DNA from: Batkoa obscura
Lineage: Eukaryota; Entomophthoromycota; Entomophthoromycetes; Entomophthorales; Batkoaceae
Assembly: GCA_030770535.1 (NCBI GenBank)
Contig: JASVEC010000025.1
Location: forward strand, 620,001 to 684,000
DNA length: 64,000 bases
Reading direction: 5' to 3'
The translations under genes were made by a program, and so were the position numbers. Under the pieces are notes generated by a model. The model was not told where the DNA came from. It saw only the letters and a program-made list of their open reading frames with translations, and ran no database searches. Shown in pieces: positions 54,570 to 64,000 of the stretch (its first letter is position 1; every line of letters starts with the position of its first letter).

Positions 54570-57087
54570 TCAAATTTATTTGTTGGTTAAATAAATGAGT
54601 TTGATGTCTTAGTTAGATGTGAGCTCTACTTTATTTGATTAACATTATAAATATATATTCTGATATTAAAGATCATTACTTCTCAAAAAGTTATCAATTG
54701 GTTAGATGCTTTTATATTTTAGGTATTATGAAGGTTATATATTAATCATTATTAAATTTTATATTAAATTTTTCGTTTGTTATTTTGGTTTTTATTTATA
54801 ATGGTTATAGTGATACAAATCACTATAATAAGTATACATTATTTGTTTTTAAGTAGTTATAAATTGAAAGTATTCAGAACATAATGTTTTAAAGATATAC
54901 TATAATTTTGCAGCAAAGCGTATGCTAATGACTTTAGCATGCCAATTTTTACTTTTATTATCAAAACCAAATAATTTTAATAAAAGTGCACATTATAGAC
55001 TACAGAGTTGAACACATTAAAAGTAAATAAAATTTCATTTAAGCAATTTTTTACTAACAAAACAAAACTGATTTATCCACTTCAATGAAACCTGAACGCG
55101 TTAAAGGACACGCGATTCGAGGTAAAAATATACTACCTGTCTCTCTGTTTGATTGTTAAAACCAATATGCGAGTGTCTCTTTTGTTTCGGTATTGACTCA
55201 CAGTCATTTAAAGTGCATATTGAGTAAAAAATAAACAAGCAACTGAATTGAAAAGATGCTTTCATATGGGGATGTATTTTTGTGTTTAAGAATTTTACTA
55301 GCAGTTTTTCCACTCAAATAGTGCTTAAAAGATGGAAAAAGTGATGAAGCCAAAAAAAACACCTCCATGTTGCTACTTTAGATAATGAATTTTTATCTTA
55401 TAAAATTTAATTTTGGTTTTGATTATTAGATTAGCACTATTAACTTGTGATTTGTAGTTTAAATATATCAATTTAAATAAAATTTTATTTCTATATTTTT
55501 AAATTAAAAATCTTTTAGTGACAGTAATATCAAATATACAGGAATCACATCTTATTTTACAAACTTTAAAAAGCTACAAAGTTAAAAGCAATAATAGAAC
55601 TATATACTTATAATATTTAAAATATGATAGTGATATTAGAAATCATTAGAATGAAACTAAAAATAAGTCAAGATATAAAATAACAATTTTATAATATAAA
55701 TATATAAAAGTAAATAATAATTTATTTCAACAACTTTTGAGATTTCTTCATTATAAATATATCTATTTCATATATATAATATTATTCTAAATACATTATA
55801 ACTTGAAATTATATTAATAATACATAAAACAAAAGTTTAACTTTTAATATCATATCCCTTATTAATTTTCATTTTAAATGTTAAAAACAAATAAAGTAAA
55901 AAAACCTTAAATTCGATTGTGTCTTATTATTATATTATATTAGCTATACAAGCCTCAGCGAAATTAATTGATTTTGATACTATTAATTTTTAATATATTT
56001 AAAATTTTTATTTATTTAATCTATATATAATGAACTTTTTAATATCGTATTTTAAAATCTATTAATAAATTCCAAATAAAGCAACTGTTTTAACGTTTAA
56101 AAAATGTCAAAGTTTTAGTTACAAATTTTTTAAAAATACAACTTTTCAAACAAATTTTTTACTTATTTTACCAAAAGGTTCTAGAAAAATAAGTACAATA
56201 TAAAATATCATACAATCAAATCCTATTTGTTACTTAAGATAACTAATAAAACTTCTAAAGGTTCTAATAGAAACTTTCATCTTCCTCAAAATTTGACTAC
56301 GCTAACCAATTTAATAAAATAACTTTATAGTACCTTAGTGATCATATTTATTTATATTAAAGTAGCCTTAGCTATTTTTTAAATATCATCATGTTATTAT
56401 CGAAACTTCAACAATTTTTTAGTACTCCAATAAAAACCGAGATATTTGATTAAATAAAACAATTGAGTTAAAAAACAATCTAAACATTTTCAAATACTCT
56501 TGAAGAGTTATGATTTCATGGCATTATAGAGTTGAAATGATGTAATACTCAAAGAATAAACCATTTTTTTATGCTATTTTTATTAATACTTACCTCCAGT
56601 TACGTTTTCAATTAGGCTAATTACTTAACTAAAATATCAAACGAATCCTTTAAATTTACATTGTTATTTTTTTAATAAACTTTTTGGAAAAAGTAAAATG
56701 ATTTAATGTCCAGTTCTAATTGGTTGCTAATATTAATTATTAATTAATATACCTCTTTCAGCTTGATAATAGTCATTAGTTTAATTTCATAGATATAACC
56801 AATTAACTTACTTAATGACTTGAGGTGACTGTTCTTTGGAATATGAAGTTATTTCTTCCAAATTTAGAATCGCTTTGATTAGTGGCTTTGTAAAAGTCCA
56901 AGCATTCAATGATTGGCTATGATTTAATCTATTAGGGTAGCTACTAAACCTAAAAATTATATATAAACAGGAAATAAATAAAAAGGTCAACAGTTTGAAT
57001 TTGATTATCTTTTACTTTTTTTATTGCTACTTTTGACCTTTTTATTTTAGAATTTTTTATTTAAGTTAACATAATAATTATACTATC
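54570..57087. other. Intergenic with one MITE
   Basis: Holds MITE copy 18; the rest is AT-rich spacer with no supported gene. Confidence 0.5.
55267..55367 (-). mobile_element. TGGGGATGT MITE, copy 18
   Basis: TGGGGATGT to ACACCTCCA, TA at the left and TG at the right. Confidence 0.9.
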
Positions 57088-58239
57088 ATGTCTTGTTTAA
57101 CCTTAAATAATACCTCTTTCGTTAAAGCTGATAAACTGAATGCTTCTCATAAACGTATGTCTTCACCCGCTTTATCCAACTATTTTGAGTCCCCTAATAA
57201 GGCGCTTGCCCCAGCAAAATGCTTATATTGTGATGCCAACAATAACTGTCTGATAACTCCTGGGAATACAGTATACAATAAAATTGGAGGACATATCAAT
57301 AATAAATTTGACTATGAGAACATCCACTGCTTAAAAAAATTTTTATGTAATGCTTCAGAGACATTTTTTGAAGATGTATTTGAAGCAGACTCAACTCACC
57401 TTGGTTCCGGAGCCAATGGTTTGGTATCTTGTTATACACCTAAAGATAAAGAGATCCCGAAGCAAGCCGTTAAAGAATTTACTCAGCTATCACCTAATGA
57501 ATTGGAATCAGATTACTTTAAACGCCATGCTAATGAAATTTATATTGGTGCTATGTTAGAACATGAAAATATCATCCATGCGCATCAATTTTTATATCAA
57601 GATAAAAGATTTTATTTAATTATGGAATACTGTCCATATGAATTTTTTGATATGGTATGTTCTGGTAAATTAAGTGAAGAAGAAATTGATGACTTTTTCT
57701 TTCAGTTGATAAATGGAGTTAAGTTTTTACATAAGAATAATGTAGTTCATCGTGATCTTAAATTAGAAAATTTAATGATTGATGCTAATGGTACCCTTAA
57801 AATTGTTGATTTTGGATTTGCGGCTATATTAAAAAATAAAGGTAAAGGTTTACTTTGTAGTGGCTTATGGGGCTCAGATCCATATATTGCACCTGAAATG
57901 TTTTCAACAAATCAATATGATGCAACCAAAACAGATATATGGTCAATTGCAATTATTTATTTAGCCTTAGTAACTGGAAGATTTGCTTGGGATGTAGCTA
58001 AGGAAGAGGACCATTATTATGCTAAATACTTAGTTGATTCCGATTCTATTGCGGAATTAATTCCAAATAAAAAAGCGGTGAATTTAATAATTTCAATGTT
58101 AAATCCAGATCCTAATAAAAGAGCTTCTATGGATGATATCTGGTCAGATCCTTGGTTTACTTCTATTATGGCTAAATATTATGAAAGAAGGTTAAAAAAT
58201 CAACACACTACTACAAGGTTGTTGCAATTGACCAGTTAA
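57088..58239 (+). CDS. Ser/Thr protein kinase, Hal4/Npr (NPR/HAL5) type
   Basis: 383 residues, one exon. The catalytic domain spans about residues 100-365: glycine loop LGSGANGLVS, Lys129 in AVKEF, HRDLKLEN at 221, DFG at 241 and PYIAPE at 265. SGLWGSDPYIAPEMFSTNQY and TDIWSIAIIYLALVTGRFAW match the fungal-specific Hal4/Sat4-Hal5-Npr1 group, which has G-S-x-P-Y-x-A-P-E and a similar helix F. Those kinases regulate stability and activity of plasma-membrane transporters. The N-terminal ~95 residues are Ser-rich with several Cys and are shorter than in yeast Hal4 or Npr1. Substrates unknown. Confidence 0.85.
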   Translation: MSCLTLNNTSFVKADKLNASHKRMSSPALSNYFESPNKALAPAKCLYCDANNNCLITPGNTVYNKIGGHINNKFDYENIHCLKKFLCNASETFFEDVFEADSTHLGSGANGLVSCYTPKDKEIPKQAVKEFTQLSPNELESDYFKRHANEIYIGAMLEHENIIHAHQFLYQDKRFYLIMEYCPYEFFDMVCSGKLSEEEIDDFFFQLINGVKFLHKNNVVHRDLKLENLMIDANGTLKIVDFGFAAILKNKGKGLLCSGLWGSDPYIAPEMFSTNQYDATKTDIWSIAIIYLALVTGRFAWDVAKEEDHYYAKYLVDSDSIAELIPNKKAVNLIISMLNPDPNKRASMDDIWSDPWFTSIMAKYYERRLKNQHTTTRLLQLTS

Positions 58240-58494
58240 ATGATTTAACTCCGACAAATTTATTAACAACGATTTATTATGCATTGTGTTCTTTATCTCT
58301 ATCTATTATGTATTCTATCATTTTATTTTTTTGTTTTATTAAAATAGTTTATATTTATTTTATTTATTTAATATCTTAATTTTCGTATATTTTTTATTGT
58401 TTTAATTTAATATTATCATTATATAATAAACCAAGGAGTAAGAAGGGGGGGGTATTAATATATGAGATAAAAATTCATTATCTAAAGTAGCACA

Positions 58495-58594
58495 TGGAGG
58501 TGTTTTTTTTGGTTTCATTACTTTTCCATTTTTTAAGCGCTATTTAAGTAGAAAAACTGCTAGTAAAATTCTTAAACAAAAAAATACATCTCCA
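58495..58594 (+). mobile_element. TGGGGATGT MITE, copy 19
   Basis: TGGAGGTGT to ACATCTCCA, flanked by CA/CA instead of TA. Confidence 0.9.
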
Positions 58595-58683
58595 CATGAT
58601 TTTAATATTTTTAGATTAGATAAACAAGATTCAAAAATCAAATGTGCAATCAATATATTTTTTGATGTAAATTGATTTATATA

Positions 58684-58818
58684 ACTAAATAATCCTAAAC
58701 GTAGAACTGGGAATTTTAATTTTGCATCTACCGATTACAAAAATAGAAATTATTATTATTACTAAATTCAATAAATACAAGATTAAAATAGCCAGTTCTA
58801 CGTTTAGGATTATTTAGT
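58684..58818. repeat. 27-bp perfect inverted repeat with 81-bp spacer
   Basis: 58684-58710 and 58792-58818 are exact reverse complements (ACTAAATAATCC outward ends, GAACTGG inward). It could be a tiny non-autonomous element or a hairpin RNA. It is unrelated to the TGGGGATGT MITE. Confidence 0.95.
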
Positions 58819-60265
58819 AGGAAAAAATAAATTAACAGTTTAATGCAATTAAGTTATAAGTAGATAAGGCTTATTATTTAACGAGATTTATTAAAAAAAT
58901 AGAAAAATATTTAAAGCAATTGAGAATTAGATGGGCGTAATCAAACTAGTTAGTTAATAAGTTTTAAAAACAAATATTAAATAGAGAATAAATATCTAAA
59001 CTTTTCCCACACTTAAAATAACATTTCATCTTTTTTTTTTTATATTTCTTTAAAACTCTAGAGTCCTTACAAGAAATATTTTCAAAACAAGAAAATGAGC
59101 TCATCTTTGCGTTTTATCTATCAGTTTTATTTTAATTTATTTTAAAATTATTATTCATGAGCTCATAATTTTTAAATTAAAAAAAGAATTAAACTTGATT
59201 TTAGAATTGAAGGGTCTTTTTTCAAAAATGGTCTGATTTGGTAATCAAATTTAACATTTGTTAAATGTTTTTATAGTTGTAACAATAAAATTATTAAAAA
59301 TAAATAAGGTTATTGTTTATAATCAACAAAGCTTATATACTACGAACAATAATTTTTTAGTTTAAAAATAATCTTTTCAAATTTGATATCAACTTCTTTA
59401 AAATTAGTAAAGTAAAGCATAAACTTATTTTATTGCTGAAAATTTTAATTCACCAACTTTACCTTAAATTTTTATAAAAGTATAAGTTTCACTTATTAAT
59501 AGTTTCATACTTATTCGAAAGTTATTTTAAATTGAATTAATTCTGACTATAATTATAAGGTGATCATTATTTACATAAGGATCAAGAAATCAAAGCTTCA
59601 TTTAGTATGGAGCTTTAGAAAATTAGATTCGAATGTTAACTAACTCATAAAATTCTAATAATAATTCTAATTTTTTATTAAATATTTTATTTACTATAAA
59701 CGAACATCAAGAATCTATATAACTGGTTGATTTTCATTATATCCTAATTATGAATACGTTGTTCGCTTTACATATCCAGTATGATAATGAATTTGACACT
59801 AATTGTATAATTTAATTTAATCTAATCTGTTCTCCCTGTTCTTTTTGGTGAGAGCTCAATTTTTATCTTTCTTTCGGAAACATAGACAAATCTTTAATTG
59901 TAAAGGAATTTTCACTAAGAAATTATCCGAGTTTTAAATAAAAAACTGACAAATAAATGAAACTAGAAAAGACATTTAACTTTTTCAAGTCATTAATAAA
60001 CATATATTTTTGAGCTGTTTAGAAAAAACATCGAATTTTATCTAAACTTTGATGATTCGCTGCTATTTATTCAACAGTAACTCAAGTAAACAAATCGTAA
60101 AATTTTAACTCAACAACCATTTGAAATCAAAGTTGAAACGCTTAATGAATATCCAAATAAAAAGATCCCTAGTTTAAACTTATTAAAAAATTAAAACTAA
60201 AACCCTTTTATTTTAATTAGTATTTTCATTCTTTTAAACCTCTAACTTTAAAATCTCATAATTAT

Positions 60266-60538
60266 ATGGAAACACCTGAAAAAAAACGAATAACTACTTA
60301 TATCGAAGACACCAATGTAATCAAATATGATAATTCTCAAGCTTTTCCTCCTTATCCAACTTTAGAAGATCCAGATAAATTACTAGCGGATGGTACTACT
60401 ATTATTGGCTTCCCAATCGGTTTAGTCATATTTTTGATTATTTTTTTTACTGGGTTTGGGTTTTGGGTAGCGGGAACAATAAGAAGACTTATCTATAGAA
60501 AATCGTATTTAGCTGCTAGGAAAGAAGCGAAAGCGTGA
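60266..60538 (+). CDS. Small single-pass membrane protein, function unknown
   Basis: 90 residues, one exon. Polar N-terminus with METPEKKRITTYIEDTNV and a Pro/Tyr-rich AFPPYPTLED; TM helix at about residues 46-70 (IIGFPIGLVIFLIIFFTGFGF); basic C-terminus RRLIYRKSYLAARKEAKA. The FPPYP stretch resembles a PY-like motif but lacks the PPxY spacing. Clean start and stop and good codon use support a real gene. I do not recognise the family. Confidence 0.6.
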   Translation: METPEKKRITTYIEDTNVIKYDNSQAFPPYPTLEDPDKLLADGTTIIGFPIGLVIFLIIFFTGFGFWVAGTIRRLIYRKSYLAARKEAKA

Positions 60539-60574
60539 AGGAGGAGAGATGAGTGTATTTTTACTAATTTATTT

Positions 60575-60640
60575 ATGGAGAAGGAGGGGAAGAGAAAGAG
60601 AAAGAGAAAGATGAAGAGAAAGAGAAAGATAAAGAGGAAG
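60575..60640 (+). repeat. Purine-rich AGAGAA microsatellite
   Basis: Imperfect GAGAAA repeats in the 3' flank of the small membrane protein gene. Confidence 0.8.
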
Positions 60641-60870
60641 AGATATTAATTTTTTATCTTTTTTTATTATTATTGTCAAAAAAATTAATATTTTTATGTT
60701 TTATTAAACAAAATTTTATGATGAGTTTGTACTTTGAATAGTTTTTATTTTTTGATTGTTTTTTTAAGTTTGAATTTTGAAATTATTATAAAATAATGAG
60801 TCAAAAAACTTAGTAATAAAAACTTTGCTTACTTTTTTAATAAAAATAAAAATAAAAATAAAAATAAAAG

Positions 60871-62438
60871 ATGAGTTCCATACCGTACACCTCTTACACC
60901 AAAATAGATAAAACAAATGTATTACCATTTAGTCCCATGTTAAGTAGTTTAATACGAAAAGGCCAATATGTAGCTATTGATTTTGAGTTTACTGGGTTAG
61001 GAGAAATGGGGTATAATAAGTTAGAGAAAGATATTAATTTAAGATATAAAAAGATGCGAGAGAATGTACAACAATTTAGTTTATTAAGTATGGGATTATC
61101 CTTCTTTCATCAAAAAGAAAGTAATGAGAATTTGTTTTTAGCTAACTCGTTTGAACTCACTTTGTCTTGTCAAGTAAATTGATTCTATATTATTTTTAAT
61201 ACTTTTTTAAATGTTGATATATTTTTTATTCTAGACAACATATAAAATCAATCCGAGTTCCTTAGAATTTTTATTAGATAATGGATTTGATATTAATAAT
61301 CAAATAAAAAATGGGATCCCATATTTTCCAGGGGATAATGGAATTGATAAAGAATTGTTAAAGAAGATAGAACCAAATAATAAAAAAGTAAGTATATAAA
61401 TTCCATCATCTAAACAATAACAATTAACAAAATAAAAAGTTTAAAAGAGAAGAGCGTCCATTAAGTCAAACTGAAAAATACAATCGAATCTTAAGGACAA
61501 TGATCTATGAATTAATCACTAGTTCTTGTACATTAATATTACATAATGGTTTATTAGATTTAATGTATTTATATAATTCCTTTTTTGCAACATTACCATT
61601 AAATTTAGATACTTTTATTGCGGATGTAAGTAGTTGGCCAATTATTCAACAAAATGGCTTATTTGATACTAAATGTTTAGCTGAATTTCAATTTCGTGAA
61701 AAAGCAAGTTATTTATCATTTTTATTTAATAAAGCTTATAGAGAACAAACGGTACTAAAGAGAATGAAACAGATAGTGGAGGATGATAATAATGAATTAA
61801 AAAATATAAATTATTTTGAAGTAAATATTCAACCTGGCGTTAATTTAAATAATAAGATAGAGAATGATAAAAAAGAAGTTAAAATTAATTCAAAAGACTC
61901 AATAGATTATAATATAGATATTAAAATTGATAAAGAATATTGTATGCGATATATTTATCATGGTAATTGTCCCAATAAACCCAATAAACAATTAGATTTA
62001 GGCCAAGGACCAAATCAACAAAAATGTATGAAATCTCATCATTTATTAAATTATTTAAATCATTGTTTAAAATTACAACTTTATAATACAAAGACTAATT
62101 CAGATCCTAATATTCAAGTGTTTTTATTTGAACATTTTAAACATAATACCAATATTTATCAACAAAGTTTAAAAGTTGCTGAAGATATATTTATATCAAA
62201 TAAAGATCAGACCCTTTCGGATACGAAACATACTGCCCCTTATGATGCTTTTATGACCGCTTATACTTTTTTGCATTTTTTATTTTATCCTGATGTTAAA
62301 TTGAGATTAGATAATAATAAGGAATTTAAAAATAATATTTATTTAATGGGACGAAATTTACCGCTGAAGATTGTTAAGTCTAAGTTTACTCAATGTTCGA
62401 ATTCAGCTAATATCATATTAAATAATTTATCGAGTTGA
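60871..62438 (+). CDS. TOE1: TOE1-type DEDD deadenylase with CCCH zinc finger
   Basis: Exons 60871-61173, 61235-61387 and 61440-62438 join in frame to 484 residues. The CAF1/DEDD nuclease core has YVAIDFEFTGLGEMG (catalytic D37, E39), the RYKKMRENVQQFSLLSMGLSF region, HNGLLDLMYLYNSFFATLP and, near the end, APYDAFMTAYTFLHFL. A CCCH finger, CMRYIYHGNCPNKP ... CMKSHH, sits between the core halves as in human TOE1. The end, IYLMGRNLPLKIVKSKFTQCS, also matches TOE1. TOE1 trims the 3' ends of small nuclear RNAs in the nucleus or Cajal bodies. The insert around the zinc finger is Asn/Lys-rich, typical of this genome. Confidence 0.93.
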
Positions 62439-62657
62439 ATTAGTGATGATAATAGAAAGTATTGATTTATAGAGAATTGTAATTTAAATTTACAAAATAA
62501 AATAAAATAAAATTGGAATGATTTAAAAATCATGATTCAAATTTAAATAAAAACAATAAAAATTACCTAAATCAATTATAATAAAGCTTTAATTTATATT
62601 TTATTATTTTTAAAATTCTAATATAGTTTCCAGATTCTTTCATCTTCTTCACTTAAT

Positions 62658-62840
62658 TTAAATATTAAACCCAAGATCTCTCATACATTTTTTATGTTTA
62701 TTTATAATATCTAAACAATTTTCTTCCCCATTAAGAAAGACACAATTATCTCTTTCTTTTTTAGTTTCTGGACAAGCACAACATGGTTTTAATCTAGTAT
62801 CATCTTTCTTTATTGAGGTTTCTACTGGTTTAGAGTCCAT
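62658..62840 (-). CDS. COX17: Cytochrome c oxidase copper chaperone
   Basis: 60 residues, one exon. The copper site [16 protein letters not shown] has Cys20, Cys21 and Cys23. The twin CX9C motif is complete: Cys23-Cys33 and Cys42-Cys52 ([19 protein letters not shown]). COX17 delivers copper to Sco1 and Cox11 in the mitochondrial intermembrane space. Tail to tail with TOE1. Confidence 0.95.
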   Translation of the reverse strand: MDSKPVETSIKKDDTRLKPCCACPETKKERDNCVFLNGEENCLDIINKHKKCMRDLGFNI

Positions 62841-63266
62841 TTTTTATATTTATGATATTTGATTTAAAAAAATGAGTTGATTTTGGTTTAAATCGAAAAA
62901 ATAATTTTTTTGGTAATGTAGGGTTTCTATGTTTACTTTTTATAAGGGATAAAATTGATTGGTGACTTCCAGAAGTTTCTTTTCAAATTGATAATGAGTT
63001 AAATTTTATGAGTAATAATTTTATGATAATTAGCAATATGGATTAGTAATATAGATTAGTTTAAAAGCTCAATTCTAATTTTGTTCAATTTTGATATTTA
63101 GCAAAAGTTGCAAATCCAACACTAAGTACTACAAAACTAGTTACTTTTTTTCCTTACTTTTAAAATAACTTAAATTATATGTTTTTTTGTTCAATTTTAT
63201 AATAATTTTTTTAGAATTTTACTCTACATAGGAAATAGATAAGAAAAGGGAAATTGGGAAATTATA

Positions 63267-63367
63267 TGGGGATGTATTTTTTTGTTTAAGAATTTTACTA
63301 ACAATCTTTCCACTCAAATAGCGCTTAAAAAATGGAAAAAGTAATGAAACTATAAAAAACATCCCCA
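63267..63367 (-). mobile_element. TGGGGATGT MITE, copy 20
   Basis: Near-consensus reverse copy, TGGGGATGT to ACATCCCCA with TA flanks. Confidence 0.95.
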
Positions 63368-63579
63368 TATTTTTAATTTTAACCAAGTTTTTAAACTTAA
63401 CAATATAAATGTTACTAAATAAATAATAATTTTTATCAATAAAATAATATTATTGTTCTTAATATATAATTGTATTGAAATTAATCTATTTAAAAGGAAT
63501 TAAAATTGATTATTAATTATCAACTATGAATTTTTTTAAAATGGAATAAAAATTTCAAATATTCTCTTTTAATAATATA

Positions 63580-63692
63580 AAAATAATAAAAATAATAAAA
63601 ATAATAATAACAATAATAACAATAATAACAATAATAACAATAATAACAATAATAACAATAATAACAATAATAACAATAATAACAATAATAAC
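63580..63692 (+). repeat. AATAATAAC microsatellite
   Basis: About ten perfect AATAATAAC units after a run of AATAATAAA. Open frames on the minus strand here are only translations of the repeat. Confidence 0.95.
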
Positions 63693-64000
63693 ATAACCCC
63701 ATGTTTTTGAAACCTCTTAAAAAACAAATATCTTCTACTCCTTATCATTGTCAGGATCACTAATTAAATTGACTGCTTTTCAAAGTGGGATACTATAATT
63801 GAACAAGATTCAATACAAGTTAAATGCATTTTAAAAAATGATGTAAAAAAGACTAATATCAAAGTTAGTAATGGCTTTAATGACATATATATTTAGTATG
63901 GATATAGAATGTAGTAAATTAATGTGTTTTATATTCATAAAAAGTATATAAACAATTGAATTTCTTCTTCTAAAAATTTTCTTCATTAAGTGTCTTTATA

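Larger units (their letters stand above)
58240..60265. other. Intergenic with MITE and inverted-repeat element
   Basis: Holds MITE copy 19 and the 135-bp inverted-repeat element at 58684-58818. No gene seen in the rest. Confidence 0.5.
62841..64000. other. Intergenic to window end
   Basis: Holds MITE copy 20 and a microsatellite; no gene seen. Confidence 0.5.

Noticed and set aside
60575-60640. Purine repeat as a coding extension of the small membrane protein
   Set aside because: A clean TGA stop precedes it.
63520-63760. Minus-strand Cys/Tyr and poly-Leu open frames
   Set aside because: They are translations of the AATAATAAC microsatellite.
1-64000. Anaerobic gut chytrid as source, because of low GC
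   Set aside because: QCR7 and COX17 show a respiratory chain with complexes III and IV.
1-64000. CRISPR arrays, bacterial operons or rRNA genes
   Set aside because: None seen; introns and gene content are eukaryotic nuclear.

Overview
The window looks like nuclear DNA from a very AT-rich fungus, probably an early-diverging (zygomycete-grade) one. Evidence: many spliceosomal introns of about 45-100 bp with GTAAG/GTAATT donors; clear orthologues of QCR7, VPS28, ZIM17/HEP1, COX17 and TOE1; a Hal4/Npr-type kinase; Ssh4/Ear1-like SPRY proteins; a tRNA-Ile(UAU) with an intron; and TTAGGG-like interstitial repeats. An Entomophthorales/Conidiobolus-like source is my guess from the AT content and the expanded 7TM family; it is not proven here. 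I see no virus-like element.

Layout. Positions 1-8.3 kb and 16-38.7 kb are accessory DNA. They hold two interleaved multigene families. (i) Seven-transmembrane receptor-like genes: B (2541-3769) and C (16149-17377) look whole, A (286-1520) has an altered tail, and X (7279-8313, minus), D (18648-19986) and E (25109-26324) are broken. They share a five-exon structure whose exon lengths are nearly invariant (109 or 112, 309, 256, 245, 116 nt) and a C-terminal S-N/K-x-I-K-S-L motif. (ii) Short single-pass membrane proteins with a SPRY domain and a C-terminal PPxY motif, built like the Rsp5/Nedd4 ubiquitin-ligase adaptors Ssh4/Ear1: S1 (5658-6476), S2 (27169-27984, minus), S3 (30139-30959) and S4 (32622-33604) look whole; S5 (35203-36363) and S6 (37867-38700) are decayed. 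About twenty copies of one ~100-bp MITE (ends TGGGGATGT/ACATCCCCA, flanked by TA) are scattered mainly here, some inside or touching these genes, with one decayed DDE-type DNA transposon at 21.3-24.1 kb. Gene conversion, an inverted segmental duplication, a 21-bp micro-inversion and a 38-bp perfect palindrome show rapid local rearrangement.

Two more conserved blocks carry ordinary genes. At 10.2-15.7 kb: a secreted M64 peptidase, ZIM17, VPS28 and a bacterial-type glycyl-tRNA synthetase. At 39-63 kb: an ankyrin protein, QCR7, tRNA-Ile, NAMPT (nine exons), a C2H2 zinc-finger protein, a 1646-residue Thr-rich mucin-like membrane protein, a Hal4-type kinase, a small membrane protein, TOE1 and COX17.

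The most interesting proposal is that the receptor and PPxY-SPRY families form a co-expanding sensing and down-regulation module: variable surface receptors next to variable ubiquitin-ligase adaptors. The two families and their shared features are read from the sequence; the functional link is inference.
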